Source: Roseofilum casamattae BLCC-M143 (GTDB lineage: Bacteria > Cyanobacteriota > Cyanobacteriia > Cyanobacteriales > Desertifilaceae). From it: 64,000 nt of DNA. The position numbers and the translations under genes are program-made. The DNA is taken from NCBI RefSeq assembly GCF_030068455.1, contig NZ_JAQOSQ010000005.1, forward strand, positions 1 to 64,000, in the 5' to 3' direction. A model generated the notes under the pieces. It saw only the letters and a program-made list of their open reading frames with translations. It was not told where the DNA came from and ran no database searches. Numbering within the stretch: the stretch's first letter is position 1; each line of letters starts with the position of its first letter. Positions 1-8,763 of the stretch are shown in pieces.

Positions 1-105
1 TCGGGAGAGACACAGGTTTCTAATCTGACTGAGGAACGTTTACATCTACTCAAATTTTTTCCCGCTTCGAGTCAAAGATATTATTTACCCGATGAAATGG
101 TCTGA
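1..105 (+). CDS. possible 3' end of a gene cut by the window edge
   Basis: From base 1 the first forward frame is open for 34 codons and stops at TGA 103-105. The composition looks protein-like (a stretch reading TEERLHLLKFFPAS, then a tyrosine pair). It could be the C-terminus of a gene starting before the window. No family is recognisable and the frame is too short to exclude chance. Confidence 0.3.
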   Translation, partial: SGETQVSNLTEERLHLLKFFPASSQRYYLPDEMV

Positions 106-431
106 CCTTCATTACGATTGAATTATTATCCTCATGGTAGCATTTTTTCACTACCAAACATCGGGTGATGGACATTTTTCCTCCTCAATTACGTTTCACC
201 GGATATTCTAGACACTGACTGGACTTTGAGCCATAAAATTGCCTCTATTTTCCGATGATTTCTCCTGATTCTCCAATTTTTTTCCGGGAAAATATTCCCT
301 GCACTTGGTCTCATTTTCTATACTACATTTTGTCGTGCGGAATGTGGGTTAAAGAGATTGTTTCATTCGACTCCGTTCCATTCGCAATGACTTAATGATG
401 GCTAACTATCCGGACTTGATATAACTATTAA
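106..431. other. non-coding stretch with no clear gene
   Basis: I see no convincing reading frame on either strand. The stretch is AT-rich, with runs of T at 54-60 and 145-150. Around 352-393 there is text resembling the decayed dispersed repeat found in many genomes (GAGATTGTTTCATTCGACTC then CATTCGCAATGAC). It lies downstream of the minus-strand cytochrome gene and may contain its terminator, but I could not define a hairpin. Confidence 0.4.
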
Positions 432-959
432 CTACTGCCATTCTGGAGAAACGGGGCGAAAGTTAAAGTCTTTCGCGCTTGGATGACAGGAAATGCATCC
501 GTCGGGGTGAATGGGTTCGGTAAATTTAACTTGAGGATGGAGTGCTTTGAAGAAACGGGAGGTGCGCAACCGGTAGGGAGTGGCTTCATCTTTGAGAAGG
601 GGACGCGAAAACGTTTGCATATAGTTCCAAACCAGTCGGCGTCCGGGATCGAGGAGAGGGCGCACGTTGACTCCATAGTGTTGCGAATCTTGCAGTAAAT
701 CCGCCCAAGTTTGGGCAGGCATCACCGCTGGAGGCAGAGCAATATGGCAGCTACCGCAGGTTTCGCGATAGAGTTCTTCGCCAAACTGATGTTTCTCCGG
801 TACGGGATCGACAGATTTCGTGAAGGTCAGAGAGTTAGCGGGAGCGTGGAGAGTCGAGAGCGCCCATCCTAAACCCATAGACCAGAGAAAAATCAGCGCC
901 AATACGAGCCAGCGCGATCGCCATTTTATCCCCTTTATCTTATGCCCTATCCGCATCAT
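432..959 (-). CDS. dihaem cytochrome c, membrane-anchored
   Basis: The 175-residue product begins with a basic segment and one hydrophobic helix (about residues 17-35), so it is probably exported and anchored on the periplasmic or lumenal side. Two c-type haem sites are visible: CGSCH at residues 68-72 and CISCH at 155-159. The two-haem pattern at this size fits the DHC (dihaem cytochrome c) family, whose role is electron transfer with a partner that is not evident here. The start could be either of two adjacent Met codons. Haem attachment is well supported; the redox partner is unknown. Confidence 0.8.
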   Translation of the reverse strand: MMRIGHKIKGIKWRSRWLVLALIFLWSMGLGWALSTLHAPANSLTFTKSVDPVPEKHQFGEELYRETCGSCHIALPPAVMPAQTWADLLQDSQHYGVNVRPLLDPGRRLVWNYMQTFSRPLLKDEATPYRLRTSRFFKALHPQVKFTEPIHPDGCISCHPSAKDFNFRPVSPEWQ

Positions 960-986
960 AGCTCTCTACCTCTATTCTCTCTAGCT

Positions 987-2459
987 CTATTCATCGTCAT
1001 CATCCCAAAGATCGTCTGACGGACGAGGAGGTTTCTCCGACGTTAACTTCACCATATTTGATGCCGCACTAATCCGCCGCAGTTGTTTCACCGACCATTC
1101 TGCCACCTCGCGCACTTCACCATCGGGATCGTCCACCGCATGACACATCATATGAGAGACCGTCGCAATTAGCTCGTACATGCGGGTGAAATCGCGAATC
1201 GCATTTTTCCGCACTTCCGGATTCTCATCCTGCAAAGACAGGGAGAGCGCGCGATTCATCGGTTTAATGGTTTTTACCCCAATCTGGGAAAGGGCAGCTA
1301 AAATCAACGTCCTCTCTCCGGAGTCGCAATCCAATAATAGGTTCAACAACGGTTGAACGGCCAAAGAGTTTCCTTGTTCCCCTAACTCCCAAATGGCTTG
1401 GCGGCGCTGTTGCGGTTCCGAGCTGTGCAACTGGCTAATTAAATTATCGACAATGCTCAGTTTGGGTAAACGGCTGGTTTGATTGACCGGTAAAATGGCT
1501 CCGGGAGGCTCGGCGTTTTTTTCCAGGGGTGGAGATGTCGCTGCCACGGGTTCGGGTACCGGAGTGGGAATAACCGTTGGGCGATCGCCATTCACCCCAT
1601 CAGACAAGTTATCTAAGTTATCTGTAGAGTCCGATGGAGGTTCGATCGCCCCATTGTCCTCAACCGCACTCTCTGACGGCGATGGTGCTAAAGCCGGAGT
1701 TTCTCCCTCTTCATACTCTTCATCTTCGTACTCCTCCTCATCATCTCCGCGATTGAATAGTTTCAGCAACACAAAAATCGTGCCTCCCAAAACCAACAAT
1801 CCACCCGCCCCCATCATCGCCCAGCCCATCCATCCTGACAAAGCTTTCTTCGGCTTTTTCTGTTTCTTTTCGCCATCTTTCGTCTCCTCCCCTGCCCCCG
1901 TAGATCCCCCTGAGGCGATAATAGGAGCCTCTTGCAATCTCTCCCAAGTCCTTTGACCGACTTCACCATCAGCACTCAACCCGCTGGCTGTTTGGAAGGC
2001 AACGACTGCTTCTAGAGTTGAATCGTCATAGTCTTCGTTCGCTTCTCCCTGGTAATGTCCCGATCGCTTCAATAACTGTTGCAGTTGCTTCACCTCAGGG
2101 CCGCGATCGCCTCGCCTCAAATTCGGTAAGGGCGTTGCCGGTAGCTTTTCCGCTTCCTGCAAAGCAACTTGCATGTTGTTGCCATAGGACTCGACGCGGT
2201 TGGGGTCTTCGGCATAGCACGGTTCTTCCGGAGAAACTTGTGCCAGGAGGTCGGCTGCTTTTTGCCACTTTTGCGCAATCTCTTCCCACTCTTGCGCCGT
2301 AACCGCAACCTTCCCAGCTTTCACCGCTTCTTGAGCTAAGGAAATTCCTGGATAACAGGCATTTTCGGTCGATTGAGCCATAACTGCCGATGGAGGAATC
2401 GCCAAAATTCCCAAACTGGAGAGGGTGCAACAAACTAACAGTGAGGGGCGATAGAACAT
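987..2459 (-). CDS. exported peptidoglycan-binding protein with TM segment and HEAT-like repeats
   Basis: The product has 490 residues. A signal peptide ends near AMA-Q at about residue 29. A PG_binding_1-type domain (about 115-176, RRGDRGPEVKQLQQLL and LSADGEVGQRTW) should bind the cell wall. A Lys-rich stretch and one membrane helix (about 207-236) follow, then an acidic Glu/Asp/Tyr segment and a Pro-rich spacer. Residues from about 335 to 470 form HEAT-like helical repeats (QRRQAIWELGEQG, VRKNAIRDF, VREVAEWSVKQL). The architecture suggests a link between the wall and a cytoplasmic scaffold, which is inference. It is a single gene with 27 bp to the cytochrome gene downstream, so the two may be co-transcribed. 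Confidence 0.75.
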   Translation of the reverse strand: MFYRPSLLVCCTLSSLGILAIPPSAVMAQSTENACYPGISLAQEAVKAGKVAVTAQEWEEIAQKWQKAADLLAQVSPEEPCYAEDPNRVESYGNNMQVALQEAEKLPATPLPNLRRGDRGPEVKQLQQLLKRSGHYQGEANEDYDDSTLEAVVAFQTASGLSADGEVGQRTWERLQEAPIIASGGSTGAGEETKDGEKKQKKPKKALSGWMGWAMMGAGGLLVLGGTIFVLLKLFNRGDDEEEYEDEEYEEGETPALAPSPSESAVEDNGAIEPPSDSTDNLDNLSDGVNGDRPTVIPTPVPEPVAATSPPLEKNAEPPGAILPVNQTSRLPKLSIVDNLISQLHSSEPQQRRQAIWELGEQGNSLAVQPLLNLLLDCDSGERTLILAALSQIGVKTIKPMNRALSLSLQDENPEVRKNAIRDFTRMYELIATVSHMMCHAVDDPDGEVREVAEWSVKQLRRISAASNMVKLTSEKPPRPSDDLWDDDDE

Positions 2460-2635
2460 TAGCGTAAGCCGTTCCAGTACATCAGAATTAGGGAGGAGCT
2501 ATGACACTTTCATAACTTGGATTGTTCGCTTTGGCAAGCCAAGTCAAGAGTGGCACAAATTTCGCTAGCTATATATATATTGTCTTTCCCTATTACCCTA
2601 TTTTAGTTGAAACAATCCATTACAAGTCTTTGCCA

Positions 2636-3421
2636 CTAACTCATAGCTTCCTTCAGTCCTTGGCAAAACTGACCGATAGACTCGACTCCTTCTTCAGCTA
2701 ACCTACGAACGATCGCACTCCCGACAATAACCGCATCTGCTCCCCAATTTACCACTTGCCGGGCGTGGTCGGGTTGGGAGATGCCGAAACCAACTCCAAT
2801 GGGTTTGTCAGTGACATTGCGGATTTGTTGGATGAGATCGGGAACTCGCGTCGCAACTTGGGTGCGCGCTCCCGTAACTCCGGTAACGCTGACCAGATAA
2901 ATGAAACCTTGGGACTGTTTGGCGATCGCCTCAATCCGTTCTGTAGAGCTGGTGGGCGCCACCAAAAGCACCACCTCGATCCCCCGTGCGGCAGCCGGTT
3001 CCAGGATGCACTGAGCCTCTTCTAGGGGCAAATCCGGGACGACGAGACCGCTGGCTCCGGCAGTGACAATTTCGTCGAGAAAGCGATCGATGCCTCGGTA
3101 GAGAATAGGATTGTAGTAGGTGAAGAGAATGACCGGAGCCTTAAGGTTGGGACTGACTCGGCCGAGCATTTCTAGGACGGAGTCGAGGTTGGTTCCCCGT
3201 TCCAGAGCGCGGGTGGCAGCCGCTTGAATGGTGGGGCCGTCAGCGAGGGGGTCGGAGTAGGGAACCCCCAGTTCGATAATATCGGCACCCTGACGATCCA
3301 GAGTTTGTAAGGCTTTAGCCGTGGTCTCTAAATCCGGGTCTCCCGCCGTAATGAAGGGTATCAGAGCTGGGGCATGTTGCGATCGCAGGCGATCGAAACA
3401 CTGAGAAATCGCATGGGTCAT
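2636..3421 (-). CDS. trpA: tryptophan synthase alpha chain
   Basis: TrpA cleaves indole-3-glycerol phosphate to indole and glyceraldehyde-3-phosphate in the TrpA2B2 complex, the last step of tryptophan synthesis. The 261-residue length is standard for this TIM barrel. The catalytic residues are visible: Glu50 ([13 protein letters not shown]) and Asp61 (PLADGPT). Phosphate-binding glycines are present near the C-terminus ([18 protein letters not shown]). It is the last gene of the ndhL-DUF3007-trpA set, 13 bp after the DUF3007 gene; this order is common in cyanobacteria, and no other trp gene is nearby. Confidence 0.97.
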   Translation of the reverse strand: MTHAISQCFDRLRSQHAPALIPFITAGDPDLETTAKALQTLDRQGADIIELGVPYSDPLADGPTIQAAATRALERGTNLDSVLEMLGRVSPNLKAPVILFTYYNPILYRGIDRFLDEIVTAGASGLVVPDLPLEEAQCILEPAAARGIEVVLLVAPTSSTERIEAIAKQSQGFIYLVSVTGVTGARTQVATRVPDLIQQIRNVTDKPIGVGFGISQPDHARQVVNWGADAVIVGSAIVRRLAEEGVESIGQFCQGLKEAMS

Positions 3422-3434
3422 AGTCGGGTTTCGC

Positions 3435-3758
3435 TTAGGTAGAGGAATCGGAGTTTGCGGCCGCTTCTGCTTCGAGTTTGGCTTCGAGTTCGGCTCTCTC
3501 TTCTGGAGTTAGAGATTCCCACCGTTGTTGTAGCAGAGCGTCTTCATAGTCTCGACGCTGCTGATTATACGTCATTGTCTGGGTTCCCACGCGAAAAAGG
3601 TAAGTAGAAACCCAGGCGAGGACTCCACCGACGAGAATGAGCTGGCTCCAACGTCCGGCATTGATACTATCGAGTCCGATAACTTGGAAGAGTCCGTAGA
3701 CGAGACCGCCTGCACCTAGGATCGCTAGGGTAATGATGATGACATCGATTCGTCGCAC
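3435..3758 (-). CDS. DUF3007 family membrane protein
   Basis: This 107-residue protein has two hydrophobic helices (about 5-27 and 37-60). A charged tail follows, with [22 protein letters not shown] and an Ala/Glu-rich end. The pattern matches the cyanobacterial/plastid DUF3007 family, whose function is unknown. It lies between ndhL and trpA with short spacers (50 and 13 bp) and is probably co-transcribed with both. Its conserved neighbourhood with ndhL hints at a thylakoid or NDH-1 related role, but nothing in the sequence proves it. Confidence 0.85.
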   Translation of the reverse strand: MRRIDVIIITLAILGAGGLVYGLFQVIGLDSINAGRWSQLILVGGVLAWVSTYLFRVGTQTMTYNQQRRDYEDALLQQRWESLTPEERAELEAKLEAEAAANSDSST

Positions 3759-3808
3759 GCTGTATTGTCCTCTGTGATTTGAATAGCCGGAAAAGGCGAT
3801 CGCCCAGT

Positions 3809-4036
3809 CTAGATTTGCCGGGGTTTCGGGCGCAGGTTAATGAAGGGAGCCAGCAGCAGCATTCCGGGGAAACACCAAAAGACCATAAAGTACATCAGCA
3901 GTCGTTCGATGGAACTGGCATCATACCAGCGTTGATTGAGATAGAAATAGATGCCAGCAGGCAAGACCAGCAGATAGGTTCCGGCTAATCCGGTGTAGAG
4001 AGATAAGGTAATAATGAGGTCGATGTCCATCGGCAA
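3809..4036 (-). CDS. ndhL: NAD(P)H-quinone oxidoreductase subunit L
   Basis: NdhL is a small cyanobacterial/plastid-specific membrane subunit of NDH-1, the thylakoid complex for respiration, cyclic electron flow and CO2 uptake. The 75-residue product has two membrane helices (about 8-33 and 42-65) and the family block ending in [11 protein letters not shown]. It is the first gene of the ndhL-DUF3007-trpA operon. A TATAAT box lies 35 bp upstream on the minus strand (4071-4076). Confidence 0.93.
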   Translation of the reverse strand: MPMDIDLIITLSLYTGLAGTYLLVLPAGIYFYLNQRWYDASSIERLLMYFMVFWCFPGMLLLAPFINLRPKPRQI

Positions 4037-4070
4037 AGGCTGTTAATTGGGGTCAATGATAGCTATGGGT

Positions 4071-4076
4071 ATTATA
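4071..4076 (-). promoter_or_regulatory. -10 box candidate for the ndhL-DUF3007-trpA operon
   Basis: The minus strand reads TATAAT here, 35 bp before the ndhL start codon. No good -35 hexamer is visible at 16-18 bp, so this may be an activator-dependent promoter. Confidence 0.45.
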
Positions 4077-4214
4077 TCGGAATTGGGGAATTGGCTGCGT
4101 TTGGGTTCAGGCTGAGAAATTGAGCAAAAGGCTTGCCAAAATCGTAAATTTGTGATGCAATGGTTAATTGTGCGAGTCATAAACTCGCAATCCCAAACTC
4201 ATGAATTGAGTCTG

Positions 4215-4531
4215 GGGGGCGTGGCGGAATGGTAGACGCTGCGGACTTAGAAAACTGAGCCTTAGCGGGGAAACGCGCTAAGTGGAAGCTCTCAAATTCA
4301 GGGAAACCTAAATCTGAACTCAGACATGGCAATCCTGAGCCAAGCCTTAGTAGTAATGCTGAGGAAGGTGCAGAGGCCCGACGGGAGCTACCCTAACGTA
4401 AAGTCGAGGGTAAAGGGAGGGTCCAATTCTCAAAACCTAAGGGAATTATCTCTAGGCAACAGCGAAAGCTGTGGGAGGATGAAAATCCGTTGACCTTAAA
4501 AGTCGTGAGGGTTCAAGTCCCTCCGCCCCCA
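4215..4531 (+). tRNA. trnL-UAA: tRNA-Leu(UAA), split by a group I intron
   Basis: The 5' exon is 4215-4248 and the 3' exon 4482-4531. Joined, they give an 84-nt leucine tRNA without encoded CCA. The acceptor stem pairs GGGGGCG (4215-4221) with CGCCCCC (4524-4530), with A4531 as discriminator. The D-loop text GGTAGACGC and the T-arm GGGTTCAAGTCCC are canonical, and a long variable arm marks it as class II. The spliced anticodon loop is CUUAAAA with anticodon UAA. The intron sits between anticodon positions 34 and 35, the classical position for cyanobacteria and plastids. Confidence 0.95.
4249..4481 (+). ncRNA. group I self-splicing intron in tRNA-Leu(UAA)
   Basis: The 233-nt intron follows U34 (T4248) and ends at the terminal guanosine G4481. 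Core elements of cyanobacterial/plastid trnL introns are recognisable: TCAGGGAAACCTAAA (P/Q region, about 4297-4311), GACGGGAGCTACCCTAACG (P7/R region, about 4380-4398) and the following AAAGTCGAGGGTAAAG (S region). There is no homing endonuclease frame, as is usual for this intron. Insertion at U34/A35 is the ancestral position shared with chloroplasts. Confidence 0.93.
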
Positions 4532-4570
4532 TCTTCATCGTCAGAAACACAACGAATTATGACTGCGATC

Positions 4571-4600
4571 GCCTGTAGAGTCTTTCTCTACAGGCATTTT
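4571..4600 (+). terminator. rho-independent terminator after tRNA-Leu
   Basis: A perfect 10-bp stem GCCTGTAGAG/CTCTACAGGC (4571-4580 with 4586-4595) closes a 5-nt loop. It is followed by ATTTTT and then a second T-run, 40 bp past the tRNA 3' end. Confidence 0.9.
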
Positions 4601-4769
4601 TACTGTTTTTTTACTGTAAATAGGTTAATCTGTAATTATTCGCGATCTGTGGTTTTGAACTGGGCTTAGATATCTGAATTGCTAAGCAAAATAATGATGG
4701 CAACGATCGTAATTCAATCCAAGCAAAAGTACTTTTTGATACCTATTGATCCAGTATAAGAAAAGCATT

Positions 4770-6119
4770 ATGAGAGCTAGTTCAATGGACGATCGTTATC
4801 CACCCTCTGGTTATAACTCAGAGATGACGAACCAGATTGTTCGCTCTCAAGAAACGATTTATCGCTATTTCGTTACCAGAGTTAAGCAAGAGTCTCCAGA
4901 AACCGTTTTAGCCGAATTTAAGTGCTTATTTATCGATCGCGTCGAAATCGGCAACATTGACGCGAATAAGGCATTGTTTAATCTTGCCTTTGCCAACCAA
5001 AAAAACGAATTTATTTATACTCTCAAGCGCTGCTGTTACATTTTAATTAATAATTGGGAAGCATCCAGACATCATGAAGCCGTACGGAGTTTGGTGCGCA
5101 GTTTTGAGCAGAACCGGATCGATCGCACCAGTCATGCCATTCCGGAAAAAAGGTTGCGGGCTTGGATAGTCGATTTTATTCAAAGTCCCGATTATGAAGA
5201 GATTAAATTATTTAGCCAAAGATTTGATAAAGATGTTGACAATTGGAGCGAACGCTATAGTTCTTATTTGTTGGTCTCTCAGTATACGAATTCGGACAAT
5301 TCTGCCGAACAGCGTCATGCCGCAAAAATGCGATCGCAGGAACTGAAAGAACAGTTTAAATTCGATCTGGCCATGTATACCACTCGGTTGCAGCTTAGCT
5401 CCGATGCCGAACCGCCGAGCAATCCGACTCAGTTGGGAGATAAATTACTTCATTTAATTAAAACTATTTTACTGAGGAAAGGTCCTTACAATTATGTTAA
5501 CTTATCCCGTATTTTTCTCAAGCAAATCCAGGGAATTCGTTACGATGAATTTAAAATTGCATTGCAGCGGTATTTGCACTTCGCTATAGATGATTCGGCC
5601 TTTACCCAGTTAATGGATAATACCCTAGGGACTAAATTCGATGCTCTGTATCGGGAATATGACGAACAGCCAATAACAAAAGCACTCTTGCTGCGCACCT
5701 GCAATCGCGCGGTAGAATTTATGACCACCGAAGATCGCCATACTCCTTCTCCATTATTCGCCCTTTGGGTTGCCCAGAACAATCCATTAACTCTGGTGAC
5801 AATTATGCTGAAGCTAATTTTAATTAGCAAGTCCACCCGAGTTCATTTAGAAGCTCGCATTGCCGATCTAATTCGGTACTACAAAGATTATCCTGAAGAC
5901 GAGTGTAAGTGGCTGATTAACTTTATGGAGGTGCTCAATATTGCCTTTGCTATTTATGCCGATAACGTGCAATATAATCTTATCCGGATCGATCGCGATA
6001 GCTTGGGCGGTCAGTCTGCTCCCAACTTAGATAAGTATCGCGTCTTTTCCCAACTGCATCTCGATCGGCCATTAGATTTCGTGAGTAACAATCAGGAAGA
6101 TGCCTCGACCGAAAATTAA
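4770..6119 (+). CDS. uncharacterised protein of 449 residues
   Basis: I do not recognise this family. The product is soluble, without signal peptide or membrane helix, and mostly alpha-helical by composition, with many Leu/Ile/Arg/Tyr (for example EAVRSLVRSFEQNRIDRTSH and LLHLIKTILLRKG). An ATG at 4770 is chosen; a TTG at 4746 and an ATG at 4785 are alternatives in the same frame. A TATAAG box at 4754-4759 would favour one of the two ATGs. It stands alone, following tRNA-Leu, and ends in a strong hairpin that uses its stop codon. HIP1 palindromes inside it match the host, so recent transfer is not indicated. Confidence 0.7.
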   Translation: MRASSMDDRYPPSGYNSEMTNQIVRSQETIYRYFVTRVKQESPETVLAEFKCLFIDRVEIGNIDANKALFNLAFANQKNEFIYTLKRCCYILINNWEASRHHEAVRSLVRSFEQNRIDRTSHAIPEKRLRAWIVDFIQSPDYEEIKLFSQRFDKDVDNWSERYSSYLLVSQYTNSDNSAEQRHAAKMRSQELKEQFKFDLAMYTTRLQLSSDAEPPSNPTQLGDKLLHLIKTILLRKGPYNYVNLSRIFLKQIQGIRYDEFKIALQRYLHFAIDDSAFTQLMDNTLGTKFDALYREYDEQPITKALLLRTCNRAVEFMTTEDRHTPSPLFALWVAQNNPLTLVTIMLKLILISKSTRVHLEARIADLIRYYKDYPEDECKWLINFMEVLNIAFAIYADNVQYNLIRIDRDSLGGQSAPNLDKYRVFSQLHLDRPLDFVSNNQEDASTEN

Positions 6120-6150
6120 AGACCTCCTTTTGAGTAAAGGAGATCTTTAA
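6116..6150 (+). terminator. long hairpin at the end of the 449-residue gene
   Basis: TTAAAGACCTCCTTT (6116-6130) pairs with AAAGGAGATCTTTAA (6136-6150), a 15-bp stem with one mismatch and a 5-nt loop. The stop codon is inside the stem. There is no clear U-tract after it, but the A-rich 5' side could supply one for the convergent PEP-CTERM gene. Confidence 0.7.
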
Positions 6151-6228
6151 TTGCGATCGAGATTACAAAGTTGGAGGAAATTTAGTAGAGTAATAGTCTC
6201 TTTGCTTCAAAAGAGATGCGATCGACTT

Positions 6229-6996
6229 TTATCCATTTTTGCGCTTTAATGCTCCCATACCTAAGCCGAGCAAACCGAGGCTGAGGAAGCTCATGGTTGC
6301 AGGTTCGGGAACATCTACGGAAGGTTTGGGAGGTAATGCTCTAGCGACGAGGTCAATGTTAAAGTCTGCGTGTCCGCTGGTCGAGTTATAATCTCCCGAG
6401 TGCTTAAACCAGGTGGATAAACCCATGTTAGTATTTTTGCCATTTGCCCCTTTACCAACTTGAACAGGGTGTTTCCCGTTGGTGATATCATCAATTGTGA
6501 AAGATTCGCCCTCAACGGCAGAGCCAATCGCTCCGGTAAATATAGATTCTTTTGTGCTGTGGTATGTATAGTACCACCAGTCGCTGGGGTCAACGATACC
6601 AGAAGTGTAAGCAAGACCATTGGAACCCGTTAGTTCTTTCTTCGCTGTGGCATCGGGATTCCATGTTTTAATATCTTCGGTATAGCCTTCAAACCAAACA
6701 TTAAAGTCCCATTTCTGGTTAGCGTCTTTTTCAGAAACCACGGTACCAAATAAACGAGCCGTTCCATCATCGAATTCATTGAAGAGGATATCGCCAACTT
6801 CAACGAAGTCGCTACCACCAGGTACATTACGCATCCAAGCAACGTGGTTATGGTTTGAGTTGTGGTAAGGTGCCTCAGACAGAGCAGCATTTACATCCCA
6901 ACTACGAATGAGGTTGCCTGCTTGCGCGGGAGCGAGTCCGCTGAGGAGGAGGGAACTGAAGATGAGGGTTCCGGTGATGACCTGAGTTGCTTTCAT
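6229..6996 (-). CDS. PEP-CTERM sorted surface/exported protein
   Basis: The 255-residue protein has a signal peptide (about 1-26, cleaved after PAQA). Its C-terminal sorting tag has the VPEPATM motif, then a hydrophobic helix, then RKNG, the signature of exosortase substrates. The body is rich in Trp, Gly, Asn and Asp (WDFNVWFEGY, WWYYTYHSTKES, HADFNIDLVARALP) and is probably a beta-rich extracellular domain. Functions of such proteins are generally unknown; they are linked to the envelope and exopolysaccharide. A good ribosome site (AAAGGAGATAG) precedes the ATG. The exosortase is not in this window. Confidence 0.85.
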   Translation of the reverse strand: MKATQVITGTLIFSSLLLSGLAPAQAGNLIRSWDVNAALSEAPYHNSNHNHVAWMRNVPGGSDFVEVGDILFNEFDDGTARLFGTVVSEKDANQKWDFNVWFEGYTEDIKTWNPDATAKKELTGSNGLAYTSGIVDPSDWWYYTYHSTKESIFTGAIGSAVEGESFTIDDITNGKHPVQVGKGANGKNTNMGLSTWFKHSGDYNSTSGHADFNIDLVARALPPKPSVDVPEPATMSFLSLGLLGLGMGALKRKNG

Positions 6997-7278
6997 ATAA
7001 ACTATCTCCTTTGAAGCACTAAGTTAGCATGTGACACTAAATGAACTATCACACACCCCTTTGGTTCATTACAAGCTTTTTCACCAGGCTTTATGGAATC
7101 TTTAACGAACGCAGGTGCTTTTGCCGAGTTTTATGAAGTTAGAGTGAATTTTATACGTTCTGCGATCGCGATCGCACTGTTCTTCAGAGGCTATTGATAT
7201 ATCGGTTAGGTAAATAGAGCAATTTTCCGTTTTCCTCTCGTGTTTTTTATCTAACACTCAGGTCAACTTCAGAGCGCA

Positions 7279-8073
7279 CTATTGTTTGATTCCAGTTACG
7301 AACCAAGAGCGCGAGTTTTCCGGAAGCTCGGGAGGCATGATGAGGGGAGGACGACCGAGACGGATGCTAAGGTCGCTGGGTTCGACGAGGGTTCCTTGCC
7401 AGCCATAGGAGGAGAGGAGATCTAAGGGGCGATCGTATCCGGATTTGAAGTGGCCGCGATAGGGTTCGTAGTCGAGAGATGCGCTGCTGACAATATCGAA
7501 TCCGATCGCGCTTTCTGGTTGGCTGAGGTCGGAGATATCTTGCAAGAGTTGCTCGACTTCGTGGTTGCTCAAATACATGAGCAATCCTTCTAAAATCCAG
7601 AGGGTTGGCGCGTCCTTTTGATATCCGCGATCGCATAATAGAGAGATCCAAGGTTGGGTGAGATCGGCCGCTATGGCAATGCGTTGCAGTTGGGGAGAAA
7701 TATTCTGAAAGTAGTCGGCTTTCGCGTCGATAATTTCGGCGAGATCGAGTTCGTAGAGCGCGGTATTTTCCGGCCAGGGGAGACGATAGGCACGCGCGTC
7801 CATCCCCGCACCGAGGAAAACAATTTGCCGTATTCGAGGGGAAAGCGATCGCAAAAAGTCGTCGAAAAATCGAGTCCGTAGTGCCAAGTATTGCCGATCG
7901 ATATCTTGCAGTTTCCGATCGCGAAATGCGATAGCTTCTGGGGTAACGAATTGTCGGGCATAGGGGTCGTTAAATAAGCGATCGTCTCGCTGGCTTTCTA
8001 AGTCGCGAATGGCAGCCATCACTCGTGCGGTGAAGGGGACAAAGTTTTCAGGAGTTGGAGATGGAACGGTCAT
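7279..8073 (-). CDS. class I SAM-dependent methyltransferase, LCMT/TIGR00027-like
   Basis: The 264-residue product carries the leucine carboxyl methyltransferase-like pattern: an N-terminal TARVMAAIRDLES, the SAM loop QIVFLGAGMDARAYRLPW, the acidic strand end ALYELDLAEII, and the later ILEGLLMYLSN. These enzymes transfer a methyl group from S-adenosylmethionine, usually to a carboxylate or hydroxyl. The substrate cannot be read from sequence, and many members act in secondary metabolism. It is divergent from the ExbD-like gene with a 96-bp gap and has no biosynthetic partners nearby. Confidence 0.8.
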   Translation of the reverse strand: MTVPSPTPENFVPFTARVMAAIRDLESQRDDRLFNDPYARQFVTPEAIAFRDRKLQDIDRQYLALRTRFFDDFLRSLSPRIRQIVFLGAGMDARAYRLPWPENTALYELDLAEIIDAKADYFQNISPQLQRIAIAADLTQPWISLLCDRGYQKDAPTLWILEGLLMYLSNHEVEQLLQDISDLSQPESAIGFDIVSSASLDYEPYRGHFKSGYDRPLDLLSSYGWQGTLVEPSDLSIRLGRPPLIMPPELPENSRSWFVTGIKQ

Positions 8074-8169
8074 GAATAATGGAATTAATGTTGCAAATTG
8101 ACAAGATTGCTCGGGAAGAGAGACAATGGTTTTGGATCGGTTTCGATCTCGTTCGCCTTAGCAGTTACC

Positions 8170-8742
8170 ATGAAAATTAATTGGGAAAGTTCGACAGATG
8201 AAGCTCGGATCGAAGTGATTCCGTTGATCGATGTCATTTTCTGTATTTTAACCTTTTTTATCTTAGCGGCTGTGGGGTTAACTCGCCAGCAAGCAATTAC
8301 GGTGGACTTGCCCAGTGCGAGTACTGGAAGTTCGCAAATGCAGGATATGTTAATTGTCAGCGTCGATACGGTGGGTCAAACTTATATCGAACAAGAATTA
8401 GTTCCCCGCGATCGCCTGCGCCAGCGATTATTAGCTTACCAAATTCAGAGTCAACAAGGATTGATGGTGTTATATGCGTCGAAAACCGCGTTGTATGAAG
8501 ATGTGGTGGAAGTGTTGGACGTGATGCGAGCCGTTGGTGGCGATCGCGTGGCCTTGGCAACCCTACCGACTGGGGCAACGGTTCCCCCGCCGGCCGATGC
8601 GCTCCCCGATCCAACGGAGCAACCGAATGTTGACTTAAATATTCCCGGCTTAACACCATTACCGGAAACCAATCCAGCAGCTCCAGAACCGTTAGTTATT
8701 CCCAATCCGGAGCCAACGGTGCCCGAGCCGCCAGAAAACTAA
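8170..8742 (+). CDS. exbD: ExbD/TolR-type biopolymer transport protein
   Basis: The start is placed at ATG 8170 (MKINWESSTDEARIEV), which gives 190 residues; an in-frame ATG at 8098 would add an atypical 24 residues. There is one membrane helix (about 17-37) with the key Asp21 in the family motif PLIDVIFCILTFF. A periplasmic TolR-like domain follows, with a long Pro-rich tail (about 150-190). ExbD/TolR works with ExbB/TolQ to couple proton flow to outer-membrane energy transfer. No exbB/tolQ or tonB lies beside it, so its partner must be elsewhere. Confidence 0.85.
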   Translation: MKINWESSTDEARIEVIPLIDVIFCILTFFILAAVGLTRQQAITVDLPSASTGSSQMQDMLIVSVDTVGQTYIEQELVPRDRLRQRLLAYQIQSQQGLMVLYASKTALYEDVVEVLDVMRAVGGDRVALATLPTGATVPPPADALPDPTEQPNVDLNIPGLTPLPETNPAAPEPLVIPNPEPTVPEPPEN

Positions 8743-8763
8743 CTCAATGTTTGGGTTGTTGCC

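Noticed and set aside
1483-1956. 157-codon plus-strand frame opposite the peptidoglycan-binding protein
   Set aside because: It is Ser/Pro low complexity opposite the acidic linker of a real gene, so it is a shadow.
2569-2580. TATATATATA run before the peptidoglycan-binding gene as a regulatory site
   Set aside because: It lies about 110-120 bp from the nearest start. Simple AT repetition alone is not evidence.
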